A stretch of DNA of 43,257 nt from Rhodopirellula europaea 6C. GTDB lineage: Bacteria; Planctomycetota; Planctomycetia; Pirellulales; Pirellulaceae. The translations under genes were made by a program, and so were the position numbers. The notes under the pieces are model-generated. The model saw only the letters and a program-made list of their open reading frames with translations. It was not told the DNA's origin and searched no databases. The DNA is taken from assembly GCF_000338295.1 (NCBI RefSeq), contig NZ_ANMO01000029.1, positions 1 through 43,257 on the forward strand, read 5' to 3'. Positions 26,747-35,769 of this stretch are shown here, one piece after another (positions within the stretch are counted from its first letter, which is position 1; each line of letters begins with the position of its first letter).

Positions 26747-29700
26747 ATGACGGACCCGGATTCTCCTTTGATTGTTGGCGTGGGAGCGTCCGCGGCAGGC
26801 CAGGAAGCGTTCAGATTGCTAGCTGAAGCTTCATCGCGAATTGTTTGGATCGCTGACCGCGATGGAAAGTTTGTCGAAGACTCGCCCAGTTGGCGTGCTT
26901 TCACAGGCCAAACACTCGATCATTTGACGAAAACGCAGTGGCTCGATGCTGTCCATCCCGAGGACCGGCAATCTGCGGTTGAGGCCCTGAACAATTCGGC
27001 TCGCGAGGGCGTCGCTGCGATCGAGTTTCGACTGCGGCGGGAGGATGGGGCGTACATCGGCGTGCAAGCTCAGGCAGTGCCTCAGCGCCAAGCCGATGGT
27101 TCGATCGATTGCTGGGTCTTGATGAGCTCCGCCATCGATGATCCCAAGACGTCTCAATCGAAAGAGACTCATCACTCGGAAGCTGCCGAGCGGGAGGCAC
27201 ATCTGCGGCGAGTCATCAATCACCAACTCGGGTTGGTTGGCGTGATCGATCGAGAGGGGATTCTCGTCGAGGTCGATGATCGGAGTTTGGAGATTGCCAA
27301 AGTTGCTCGCGAAGATGTGATCGGGAAACATTTTGCCGAGGCACCGTGGTGGACCTATGACCCAAGCGTTGCTGGCAGAGTGAGAGAAGCGATGGACCGA
27401 GCGTTCGCCGGCGAGGTAGTTCGATTCGATGTGTCGCTGTTTGCGTACGGTGATGAAGGTGTCCGCATCGACTTCATGATCGCGCCAGTAATGGACCGCT
27501 ATGGCGAAGTTGAGTTCCTCATTCCCTCCGGAACAGACATTGGCGACAGGCATCGAGCGGAAGTCGAATTGAAGAAAAGCGAACAACTCGTGCGCACGAT
27601 CGCTGAGAACTCGACCCAGGGCTTGGTGATGATGGATGCCACCGGTCACGTGATCTATTGCAACCAAGCGTTGCTCGACATGACTGGTTTTGATGAAGAG
27701 GAAATTCGATCCGCACCGCTTCATGATCTGATCCACCATCATTATCCCGATGGTCGTCCGTATCCGATGTCAGAGTGCCCGATCGACCGAGCGCTGCCGG
27801 AGGACTTTTCAGTTCGCGCCCATGAGGATCTGTTCTTTCGAAAAGATGGCAGCTCGTTCCCTGTTGTCTGTGCCGCGAGTCCGATCTTTGAGGATGGCAA
27901 ACCCGTTTCGACGGTGATCGAGGTTCGTGACACAACTGTTCAGAAGGCCCACGAAGTTGAGCTCAAACGTGCGTCCGCTCGGCTGGATAAATCCTTGGCG
28001 TTCGCCGGCATTGCCGCATGGGGTTGGGACAGCAATCAGCAGCGTCTGATTCTGGACGGTCCGCTCAGGCGGATGTGGGGTTTCGACGACCAGCAAGATG
28101 TCACGCTTGATGACTTTGCCAAGCGAATCTCACCGAACCATCGAGATCGCGTGATTGGATCGATCACGAATGCGATGAAGAACTTCTCGAGCTATCGCGA
28201 AGAGTACACGATTGATTTGCCATCCGGGAATCAACGTTGGATTCGGGCGATCGGGCAAGTCGTCGCTGACGGGAACGGGGGCATCGCTGATTTCTTCGGT
28301 GTCACGATGGATGTCACCGTCGATCTACGGCGGCAAGTCAAAGCTCGCGTGCGTTCGGAGTTGCTGGAACAACTCAGTGAGTTGACGGACCCGGAAGCGA
28401 TCATGCAGCTCGCGACTCAGCGGATTCAAAAACACTTCTCCGCGTCACGTTGCTACTTGGCCTACATTCGGCTGGACGCTCAGACGACGGAAGTGTTCCA
28501 CGAATCGCACGACGAACATCTGTCGCCAATCGTCGGGACTCATCAGATCAAGGATTTTCTGAATGACGACGAGATGCGAGAGATTGAGTCCGGCAAACCG
28601 GTGCGAATCGATGACATCAGCCATTCGGGTCGAAGTGCCGAGAAAATTCAACAATTCGCAGACCTGGGAATCGCGGCGGTAACACAGGGTTCCTTCGAAG
28701 CGACGAAGATTTTGCATCGGACGTTGTTCATCACCAAAGACAAACCGTATCGATGGCGTGATGATGAGGTTCGCTTCTTAGACAACTTGACCGAGATGGT
28801 TTATTTGCGAATCGAGCGTACCGAATCGCAACTCGAACTCGAACAAGCTCGGGCGGTTGCTGAAGCGGCGAGCCAATCCAAGAGTGCTTTTGTCGCGAAT
28901 ATGTCGCACGAGATTCGGACACCGATGACGGCGATCTTGGGATACGCCGATTTGGTTCGGGACATGGTGGAGAACTCAGAAGCCATCGAGCATTTGGAAA
29001 CGATCCGCCGCAATGGCGACTACCTGTTGGATATCATCAACGACATTTTGGATTTGTCGAAGATTGAAGCTGGCAAATTGGAGGTTCATCCCGAACGATT
29101 TGAGCCCGCTCAACTGATCGAAGACGTCCGCAGCATCATGGAGGTGCGTGCGAAAGAAGGCGGCCTATCGCTCGAAGTTCGATACTCTGGTTTGCTTCCT
29201 AAAACGATTGAATCCGATAGCAAACGCTTGAAGCAGATCCTGATCAACTTGGTTGGCAACGCGATCAAGTTCACGCCAAAGGGTAGGGTGCAAATCCGAG
29301 TTCGATTCAACAAGTTGTTGCACATCGATATCGTTGACACCGGCATCGGGATGAGTGACGAACAACAAAAACGCTTGTTCAAACCGTTTTCACAAGGTGA
29401 TACCAGTGTGACGCGGACCTTCGGCGGAACGGGCTTGGGGCTGGCGATCAGCAAACGGCTGACCGAGATGCTCGGCGGAACGATCCTCGCCAGCAGCACC
29501 GAAGGAGTTGGTAGCACGTTCACCGTGTCGGTCGCGGTGGGCGATTTGGCGGATGTCGCGATGGTAGACTATTCGCACTTATTTGACGTGGATCACGACG
29601 AAATGTTGTCCAAATCTGATGCGGGATTCGCTGGAACTGGCGGCAACCGGTTGGCGGGCGTGCAGAACCCGTTACGTTGCCATGTGCTCGTTGTCGACGA

Positions 29701-30079
29701 TCGTCATGACCTTCGTTTTCTCAGTCGAGCGTTGCTCACGAAAGCGGGAGCAACGGTCGACGAATGCGAGGATGGACAAATCGCAGTTGATTACATGACC
29801 GACCGCTTGAACAATGACAACTGCCCGGACGTGGTCCTTCTGGACATGCAAATGCCCAACCTCGATGGTTATGAAACAGCTCGGACTCTTCGCAGGCTTG
29901 GCTACACGGGATGGATCATTGCGCTCACCGCCGACGCCATGCAGGGTGATATGAACGAATGTTTGGAAGCGGGGTGCAATGACTATCTCTCGAAACCGAT
30001 CGACGCGAATCGAATGATTGGATTGATCGCCCAATTCACCGAGCTAAATTCCGACGCGGTTGAACGCAAAGGCAATTGA
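26747..30079 (+). CDS. Hybrid histidine kinase with PAS repeats, GAF and receiver domains
   Basis: This 1110-residue sensor kinase starts with a short CheB-like piece (IVGVGASAAGQEAF, residues 9-22). Four PAS-like domains follow (about 24-130, 150-270, 275-400 and 408-530), then a GAF-like domain (about 540-690). The kinase core has the H-box MSHEIRTP (H721), N-box NLVGNAIKF (N838), G1 DTGIGM (D864) and G2 GGTGLGLAI. A C-terminal receiver (about 979-1095) has LVVDD, phosphoacceptor D1033 and K1083. No membrane segment is seen, so the protein should be cytosolic. It heads an operon with a KaiC-like ATPase (4-base gap) and a second hybrid kinase. The ATG has only a weak ribosome-binding site. 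Confidence 0.93.
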   Translation: MTDPDSPLIVGVGASAAGQEAFRLLAEASSRIVWIADRDGKFVEDSPSWRAFTGQTLDHLTKTQWLDAVHPEDRQSAVEALNNSAREGVAAIEFRLRREDGAYIGVQAQAVPQRQADGSIDCWVLMSSAIDDPKTSQSKETHHSEAAEREAHLRRVINHQLGLVGVIDREGILVEVDDRSLEIAKVAREDVIGKHFAEAPWWTYDPSVAGRVREAMDRAFAGEVVRFDVSLFAYGDEGVRIDFMIAPVMDRYGEVEFLIPSGTDIGDRHRAEVELKKSEQLVRTIAENSTQGLVMMDATGHVIYCNQALLDMTGFDEEEIRSAPLHDLIHHHYPDGRPYPMSECPIDRALPEDFSVRAHEDLFFRKDGSSFPVVCAASPIFEDGKPVSTVIEVRDTTVQKAHEVELKRASARLDKSLAFAGIAAWGWDSNQQRLILDGPLRRMWGFDDQQDVTLDDFAKRISPNHRDRVIGSITNAMKNFSSYREEYTIDLPSGNQRWIRAIGQVVADGNGGIADFFGVTMDVTVDLRRQVKARVRSELLEQLSELTDPEAIMQLATQRIQKHFSASRCYLAYIRLDAQTTEVFHESHDEHLSPIVGTHQIKDFLNDDEMREIESGKPVRIDDISHSGRSAEKIQQFADLGIAAVTQGSFEATKILHRTLFITKDKPYRWRDDEVRFLDNLTEMVYLRIERTESQLELEQARAVAEAASQSKSAFVANMSHEIRTPMTAILGYADLVRDMVENSEAIEHLETIRRNGDYLLDIINDILDLSKIEAGKLEVHPERFEPAQLIEDVRSIMEVRAKEGGLSLEVRYSGLLPKTIESDSKRLKQILINLVGNAIKFTPKGRVQIRVRFNKLLHIDIVDTGIGMSDEQQKRLFKPFSQGDTSVTRTFGGTGLGLAISKRLTEMLGGTILASSTEGVGSTFTVSVAVGDLADVAMVDYSHLFDVDHDEMLSKSDAGFAGTGGNRLAGVQNPLRCHVLVVDDRHDLRFLSRALLTKAGATVDECEDGQIAVDYMTDRLNNDNCPDVVLLDMQMPNLDGYETARTLRRLGYTGWIIALTADAMQGDMNECLEAGCNDYLSKPIDANRMIGLIAQFTELNSDAVERKGN

Positions 30080-30083
30080 CGAC

Positions 30084-31598
30084 ATGACGACGTATGACTC
30101 GCAATCGAAAATCAGCACGGGAAATCCGCCACTGGATGACATCCTGCATGGAGGACTGACCGCCGATCGGCTTTACCTCGTCGAAGGAATGCCTGGCACT
30201 GGCAAGACGACACTCGCACTGCAATTCCTGCTGGAAGGTGCCCGCAAAGGTGAGAATGGGTTGTACGTCACGCTCTCGGAAACCAAGCAAGAGCTCGAGG
30301 GAGTCGCGGAATCGCATGGTTGGTCACTCGACAACATCGAAATTTTTGAATTGATCGATGCGACCGACGACGCACGTTTGCAGTACACAATGTTCGAGCC
30401 TTCCGAAATCGAACTCGGCGCCACGGTCGACCGTGTTTTGGAACGCGTCAAAGAGCTGGAACCCACACGAGTTGTTTTTGACTCACTGTCCGAAATGCGT
30501 TTGTTGTCGCAGGGTTCACTACGATATCGCCGACAGATTCTTGCTCTCAAACAGTTCTTTGTTGGCCGAGGTTGCACGGTTCTATTGCTGGACGACTATT
30601 CGGGGTTGGATGATCAGCACTTGCAAAGCATCGCTCACGGAGTCATCCGGCTGGAACATCTGCTGTCGGACTATGGTGGCGAAAGACGCCGACTGCGAGT
30701 TTTGAAACATCGTGGCAACAGCTTCATTGGTGGTGCCCACGACTTGCGGATCGTTCGTGGGGGATTGAAGATTTTCCCGCGGGAAGCGACCGACCAACCT
30801 ATCGAGGTCGCCGAAACGCATTTGATTGATAGCGGCAACGAGGGATTCGACAAGTTGCTCGGTGGAGGCTTGAACGCGGGAACCAGTGCGCTGTTTTTGG
30901 GACCTGCGGGCGTTGGGAAATCATCGATGGCGTTGCAATTCGCGATTGCGGCGGCTGATCGAAACGAACGAGCGGTGTTATTCCAATTTGAGGAAAGCGT
31001 GCAGTCTTTGTTCGTTCGTGCGAAAGGGCTCGGGTTTGATCTGCAAAAACGAGTTGACGAGGGCTTGATCCAAATCATCAGTTTGGTTCCGGGAGAAATC
31101 ACGCCCAGTGAGTTTGCTTGTTTGGTACGCGACTCGGTTCAACCCGATGAACAAGGCCGCCGCGTCGGGATCGTTGCCATCGACAGCGTAAATGGCTATT
31201 TGAATGCGATGCCCCACGAGAAGTTTCTCATTATCCAGATGCACGAGATGCTGCAGTACCTCGGCAAGCGCGGCATCCTCACGTTGGTCGTCGTCGCTCA
31301 ACATGGGATGTTGGGACAAACGATGGGGACGCCGGTCGACACCAGTTACCTAGCTGATTCGGTGGTGCTGTTCCGCTATTTCGAAGCCGACGGAAAAATC
31401 CGTCAAGCGATCTCCGTCATCAAGAAACGCACCGGGCAGCATGAACGGACGATTCGGGAATTCAAACTCAGTGAACGCGGTGTCGAAATTGGGCCTCCAC
31501 TGACAGAGTTCAGTGGCATTCTGACGGGGGTTCCTGAGTTCAAAGGCGAGAACGATTCGTTGATTGACCGGGGAGACGCGGAAGGTCGGCCGAGCTGA
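30084..31598 (+). CDS. KaiC-like double-domain ATPase
   Basis: This 504-residue protein has two RecA-like KaiC domains: CI (about 10-240) with Walker A GMPGTGKTT (K41), and CII (about 245-480) with Walker A GPAGVGKSS (K279). The acidic pair used for catalysis in cyanobacterial KaiC is complete in CII (QFEES, E303-E304) but reads SE in CI (S65-E66). At the position of the phosphorylated Ser-Thr pair it has S421-Y422 (VDTSYLAD). Length is near that of KaiC (519). No kaiA or kaiB lies nearby, so a clock is not implied; relatives of this type act with histidine kinases. The ATG at 30084 is 4 bases after the kinase stop; a TTG at 30060 is an unlikely alternative. Its stop shares one base with the next start. 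Confidence 0.94.
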   Translation: MTTYDSQSKISTGNPPLDDILHGGLTADRLYLVEGMPGTGKTTLALQFLLEGARKGENGLYVTLSETKQELEGVAESHGWSLDNIEIFELIDATDDARLQYTMFEPSEIELGATVDRVLERVKELEPTRVVFDSLSEMRLLSQGSLRYRRQILALKQFFVGRGCTVLLLDDYSGLDDQHLQSIAHGVIRLEHLLSDYGGERRRLRVLKHRGNSFIGGAHDLRIVRGGLKIFPREATDQPIEVAETHLIDSGNEGFDKLLGGGLNAGTSALFLGPAGVGKSSMALQFAIAAADRNERAVLFQFEESVQSLFVRAKGLGFDLQKRVDEGLIQIISLVPGEITPSEFACLVRDSVQPDEQGRRVGIVAIDSVNGYLNAMPHEKFLIIQMHEMLQYLGKRGILTLVVVAQHGMLGQTMGTPVDTSYLADSVVLFRYFEADGKIRQAISVIKKRTGQHERTIREFKLSERGVEIGPPLTEFSGILTGVPEFKGENDSLIDRGDAEGRPS

Positions 31599-34450
31599 TG
31601 GAATCCTTGCGAAAAGCGGTAATCGAAGATGAACTAGAGAGCCCGAACACTGATCAAGACAGCAACAACCAACGCGTTGTCGCGTATGCTCCGACGCAGC
31701 AAGATGCCAAACTGTGCGTCAAAATTTTGACAGCAAATGACGTCGCCGTTTGTTGCTGCGAAACGATCGAAGGATTTGCCAGCACCATTCTTGAAGGTGC
31801 TGGTATCGCCTTGATTGCGCAGGAACACCTGACCGATCCGGCCATCGAGCACCTGAAGACAGTGCTTGCCCGCCAACCCAAATGGTCCGAGGTGCCGATC
31901 TTAGTGCTTCTGCAAGCGGGCGATCCCGATTCAGAATTGTTGGAACGAATCCTCTCGCTGGAACACGTCACGTTGATCAATCGACCGCTGCGAATTGCGG
32001 TCTTCATCAACACGGTGCGGGCAAAACTACGAGACCGCATGCGACAGTTCGAAGTGCGAGACCTGCTACTTGAAAAGGATCGAGTCCAGACGAGCCTTCG
32101 GCGAGAGGCGCGTCGATTGGACATGGCCATTCAGGCTGGCGGAATGGCTGCTTGGGAGTGGAGCAAGACGCACGTCTACTGGTCCGAAGCATTTCGACGC
32201 TTGCATGGATTCGGCGAGAATGTACAGCCGAGTGAGTCGGCTATGTTTGGATCGATTGTGGAATCGGAACGCGAACAGATCGCGAATCAATGGTCTCAGG
32301 CGATCGAGCAAAACGCTCCTTTTCGAAGCGAGTTTCGAATCAATCATCCCAAGCTAGGCGAGCGATGGTTGGTGGCTGTGGGAGAGCCGGTAAAGGGAAA
32401 GTCTGGAAAGACATTGCGGTACACGGGTTTGCAGTGGGATATCACGGAACGCAAAACCGCTGAAATGGAACTTCGTCAGTCACATGAAACGTTTCAGCGG
32501 CTGATCAACGACAACCCGCAAGGTTTGTATGTTGTCGACGCAGATTTTCGAATGCGTTACGTCAGTGCCGGTGCACGAAAGGTATTTATCAATGCGGAGC
32601 CATTGATTGGCAGACCGTTCGAAGAGGTTATGAGAACGATCTGGCCAGACGAGTTCGTCGAGGAAGCGATTCGAGTGTTTCGGCACACTCTCGAAACCGG
32701 CGAGCCTTACGTTGCGCCACCGTTGGTGGAACAGCGAGTCGATACCAGCGAGACCGAGGCCTATGATTGGTCGATCGAGCGAATCGTGTTGCCGGACAGC
32801 CGCCATGGCGTGGTTTGTCATTTCTATAACAACACACAACGTCAGTTGTCGGTGGATTTGCTTCGCGAAAGTGAGCGGTACTTTCGTGAGATCGCGGACG
32901 CTTCGCCTGCGATGCTGTGGGTTACCGACGAAAACCACATGTGTACGTTTTTGTCCAAGAACTGGTACGACACGACCGGCCAGACCCAAGAAGAAGGAAT
33001 GGGACTCGGTTGGACGAATGCGACTCATCCTGAGGACCATGAACGCGCCGCCCAAGAATTCTTGAATTCGGCAGAAGCTCGTCAACCGTTCTGGTCAGAG
33101 TTCCGCTTGCGGATGTCCGATGGCAGCTATCGGTGGGTGGTTGATGTGGGACGGCCGCGTTTTGATTCTGAAGGCGTCTTTGTTGGCTACACCGGCTATG
33201 TCATCGACGTGGATGATCGAAAGGCGTTCGAGAAGTCGCTGAAGCAAGCGAAGGTGATCGCGGAAAATGCGAACCGTTCACGAGGTGAATTTCTTGCCAA
33301 TATGTCGCATGAGATTCGGACTCCGATGGCCGCGATCCTCGGTCATGCGAATATTCTGAAGGACCATTTGAAGGATCCGGACAACATCCAGGTGGTCGAA
33401 ACGATCCGTCGGAATGGGAACTTCTTGTTGAACATCATCAACGACATCTTGGATTTGTCCAAGATCGATTCGGGCAAGATGCAATTGGAAACCGATCGCG
33501 TTCGGCCCGATGGTTTGTTGGCGGAGGTCCGCTCGTTGATGGATGTTCGAGCGTCTGAGAAACATTTGCCATTGAAGATTGAGTTCGACGGTCCGATCCC
33601 GGATCTGATCGAAACTGATGCGGTACGGCTTCGGCAAGTTTTGTTGAATCTGGTCGGCAACGCGATCAAATTCACAGACTCCGGCGAAGTGAAAATTCTG
33701 GTGTGCTATGACGGCCCCGGAACGCGAGCTGAAGAGATTGATGAATCGAATTCACAATCGCCGCCTGCCGGTACTTGCCGATTGATCTTCCAGATTGTCG
33801 ACACGGGAATCGGAATCAAACCGGAAGATCAAGCGTCGTTGTTTGAACCGTTTGTTCAAGCGGACAGCACATCGACGCGTTCATTTGGTGGGACCGGATT
33901 GGGACTGGCAATTTGTCGCCGTTTAGCACACGCATTGGGCGGCGATGTCTCGGTTAAAAGCACCTATGGAAAGGGCAGCACGTTTACCTTGACGATTGAA
34001 GCTGTCTCGTCGGGACGGTTAGTGGAGCCAAACCTGTTGATCGATGTTTCGTCTGAAAAGATCAAAGAAGAGATTCGAATTTCGGCGAATATCTTGGTGG
34101 TCGATGACCGTCGTGATATTCGCTATCTGGCTCAGCACTTCATCGAGAAAGCCGGTGGGACGGTCATCACAGCGACCAATGGCCAAGAAGCAATCGAAAC
34201 CATCTTTGCCGAACCGAGGCCCGAAATCGACTTGATTGTGATGGACATGCAGATGCCAGTCTTAGACGGGTACGATGCCACGGCGGAACTTCGTCGTCGC
34301 GGTTGCGAGCTGCCCGTCATTGCATTGACCGCAAATGCGATGAAGAGTGATCGCGACGAGTGTTTGGCGGCCGGCTGCACCGACTACACTACCAAACCAC
34401 TGGACAGTCAAAAATTGATCGCAATGATCGATCGGTTACTGAAGTCGTAG
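31598..34450 (+). CDS. Hybrid histidine kinase with degenerate N-terminal receiver and three PAS domains
   Basis: This 950-residue cytosolic kinase starts with a receiver-like domain (about 25-145; RVVAYAPTQQDAKLCVKIL, then ALIAQEHLTD where an active receiver would have its aspartate). PAS-like domains follow at about 170-285, 295-415 and 425-545. The kinase core has MSHEIRTP (H571), NLVGNAIKF, DTGIGI (D735) and GGTGLGLAI. A C-terminal receiver (about 831-945) has LVVDD, D883 and K933. The core closely resembles that of the first kinase in the operon (ETIRRNG, IINDILDLSKI, ALTA.AM), so the two probably arose by duplication. The ATG overlaps the KaiC stop by one base (TGATG), indicating coupled translation. 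Confidence 0.93.
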   Translation: MESLRKAVIEDELESPNTDQDSNNQRVVAYAPTQQDAKLCVKILTANDVAVCCCETIEGFASTILEGAGIALIAQEHLTDPAIEHLKTVLARQPKWSEVPILVLLQAGDPDSELLERILSLEHVTLINRPLRIAVFINTVRAKLRDRMRQFEVRDLLLEKDRVQTSLRREARRLDMAIQAGGMAAWEWSKTHVYWSEAFRRLHGFGENVQPSESAMFGSIVESEREQIANQWSQAIEQNAPFRSEFRINHPKLGERWLVAVGEPVKGKSGKTLRYTGLQWDITERKTAEMELRQSHETFQRLINDNPQGLYVVDADFRMRYVSAGARKVFINAEPLIGRPFEEVMRTIWPDEFVEEAIRVFRHTLETGEPYVAPPLVEQRVDTSETEAYDWSIERIVLPDSRHGVVCHFYNNTQRQLSVDLLRESERYFREIADASPAMLWVTDENHMCTFLSKNWYDTTGQTQEEGMGLGWTNATHPEDHERAAQEFLNSAEARQPFWSEFRLRMSDGSYRWVVDVGRPRFDSEGVFVGYTGYVIDVDDRKAFEKSLKQAKVIAENANRSRGEFLANMSHEIRTPMAAILGHANILKDHLKDPDNIQVVETIRRNGNFLLNIINDILDLSKIDSGKMQLETDRVRPDGLLAEVRSLMDVRASEKHLPLKIEFDGPIPDLIETDAVRLRQVLLNLVGNAIKFTDSGEVKILVCYDGPGTRAEEIDESNSQSPPAGTCRLIFQIVDTGIGIKPEDQASLFEPFVQADSTSTRSFGGTGLGLAICRRLAHALGGDVSVKSTYGKGSTFTLTIEAVSSGRLVEPNLLIDVSSEKIKEEIRISANILVVDDRRDIRYLAQHFIEKAGGTVITATNGQEAIETIFAEPRPEIDLIVMDMQMPVLDGYDATAELRRRGCELPVIALTANAMKSDRDECLAAGCTDYTTKPLDSQKLIAMIDRLLKS

Positions 34451-34518
34451 CCTCTGCCTTGTGGGGGTCGTGCAGTTGTTAGGTGCTGTGCCAGTAACGC
34501 TTTGAGAACCCCGTCCGC

Positions 34519-34565
34519 GCAGCGGCAGGGGTCGGAAAGCGAGCGTTCAGCGAGATTTCCGGGGG
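34519..34565 (-). repeat. Interspersed 47-base repeat, copy 1
   Basis: Read on the minus strand, these 47 bases match 43198-43244 on the plus strand at 42 of 47 positions by hand alignment; the shared core is CTGAACGCTCGCTT. The copy lies in the 248-base gap between the second kinase and the TIM-barrel gene. It contains no hairpin as clear as those elsewhere. It probably belongs to a dispersed intergenic repeat family. Confidence 0.6.
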
Positions 34566-34698
34566 AGCGACTGTGTTGTTTTTCAACTGGTTTCGCAAGC
34601 CGCCCGTGTATCCTGCAAATCTCTGTTCCACCCCGCCTCATCGGCGCGTGTTCTGTGTTGAACCGCGTTGATCTCACTTCCACCTGAAGCACTCACCC

Positions 34699-35610
34699 AT
34701 GTCTGTTTTGTTTCGTGTTTCGGCGTTGCTTTTGTTCATCGGGTTGTCAGCAAGGGCACTGGCCCAATCTCCCGTTGCGGACGACGACGCGACGACTGAC
34801 ATCCTGCGACAAGAGAATCTGGTGGCTTGGTGCATTGTTCCCTTTGACGCAGCCAAGCGGACACCGGCCGAGCGAGCTCGAATGCTCCGCGAGTTGGGCA
34901 TCCGCCGTTGTGCTTACGATTGGCGAGCCGAACATGTCCCAACTTTCGAACAAGAGATTCTGGAATACCGCAAGCACGGGATCGAGTTCTTCGCCTTCTG
35001 GGGCGGCCATCCAGAAGCATATCGCTTGTTTGAAAAGCACGACCTGCATCCGCAAATCTGGATGATGCCGCCCAACCTCAACGAAGGAACTCAGGAGCAG
35101 AAGATACAGCGAGCCGTCGAGCACATGGTTCCTGCCGCGGAGGAAACCCAGCGATTGGGCTGCGAGCTGTCTCTGTACAACCACGGGGGTTGGGCGGGCG
35201 AACCAGAGAACCTGGTCTCAATGTGCCGTTTGCTTCGTGAGCAAGGATTCGATCACGTTGGCATCACCTACAACTTTCATCATGGTCATGATCACATCCA
35301 CGACTGGAAGCAATCGTTCGAGTTGATGCTCCCGTATCTGCACTGTCTGAATCTGAACGGGATGGTGGATGGCGCCAATCCGAAGATCCTGGGCCTCGGC
35401 AAGGGGCAGTATGAAACCGAGATGATTCGGGTCGTTATGGAAAGCGACTACCAGGGGCCAATTGGCATTCTCGACCATCGCTCAGATTTGGATACCAGCG
35501 AATCATTGACTGAGAACATCGAAGGGGTTCGCTGGGTTCGCAAAGAGCTTCAAATGCCCGGCAGCGGCGGTGCGAAACCGAAGACACCGGCACCCTACAC
35601 GACTCCATAG
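34699..35610 (+). CDS. Secreted xylose-isomerase-like TIM-barrel protein
   Basis: This 303-residue protein has a signal peptide (residues 1-22, ending RALAQ) and then the fold pattern of the xylose isomerase-like/AP-endonuclease 2 superfamily, which includes sugar phosphate isomerases and epimerases. Landmarks are MLRELGIRRCAYDWRAEH, YRKHGIEFFAFW, LYNHGGWAGEPENL, VGITYNFHHGHDH and LNLNGMV, with acidic and histidine residues that could bind a divalent metal. Export is unusual for a sugar isomerase but common for this group in planctomycetes, where many members are of unknown role. It stands alone and is convergent with the PhoD-like gene. Confidence 0.85.
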   Translation: MSVLFRVSALLLFIGLSARALAQSPVADDDATTDILRQENLVAWCIVPFDAAKRTPAERARMLRELGIRRCAYDWRAEHVPTFEQEILEYRKHGIEFFAFWGGHPEAYRLFEKHDLHPQIWMMPPNLNEGTQEQKIQRAVEHMVPAAEETQRLGCELSLYNHGGWAGEPENLVSMCRLLREQGFDHVGITYNFHHGHDHIHDWKQSFELMLPYLHCLNLNGMVDGANPKILGLGKGQYETEMIRVVMESDYQGPIGILDHRSDLDTSESLTENIEGVRWVRKELQMPGSGGAKPKTPAPYTTP

Positions 35611-35769
35611 CAAACACCTGGGCCGATCCGATTCGGTATCTGGTTCTTGCAACTCACAGTTCAACTGACGCTACTTTCACAACACATCGTGATTTCTTGC
35701 ATGATTTGTGGAATCGCCCTTGGCTGCCCGTGTTTCGTGTTGTTGCTTGCGGGATCGCCTTCGTTGTGG

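Noticed and set aside
26831-27742. Minus-strand open frame of 303 codons
   Set aside because: Antisense to the PAS region of the first histidine kinase; no independent signature or ribosome-binding site.
30084-31598. Assignment as a true circadian clock gene kaiC
   Set aside because: No kaiA or kaiB nearby, the phosphosite Thr appears to be Tyr, and such KaiC-like ATPases are widespread in bacteria without clocks.
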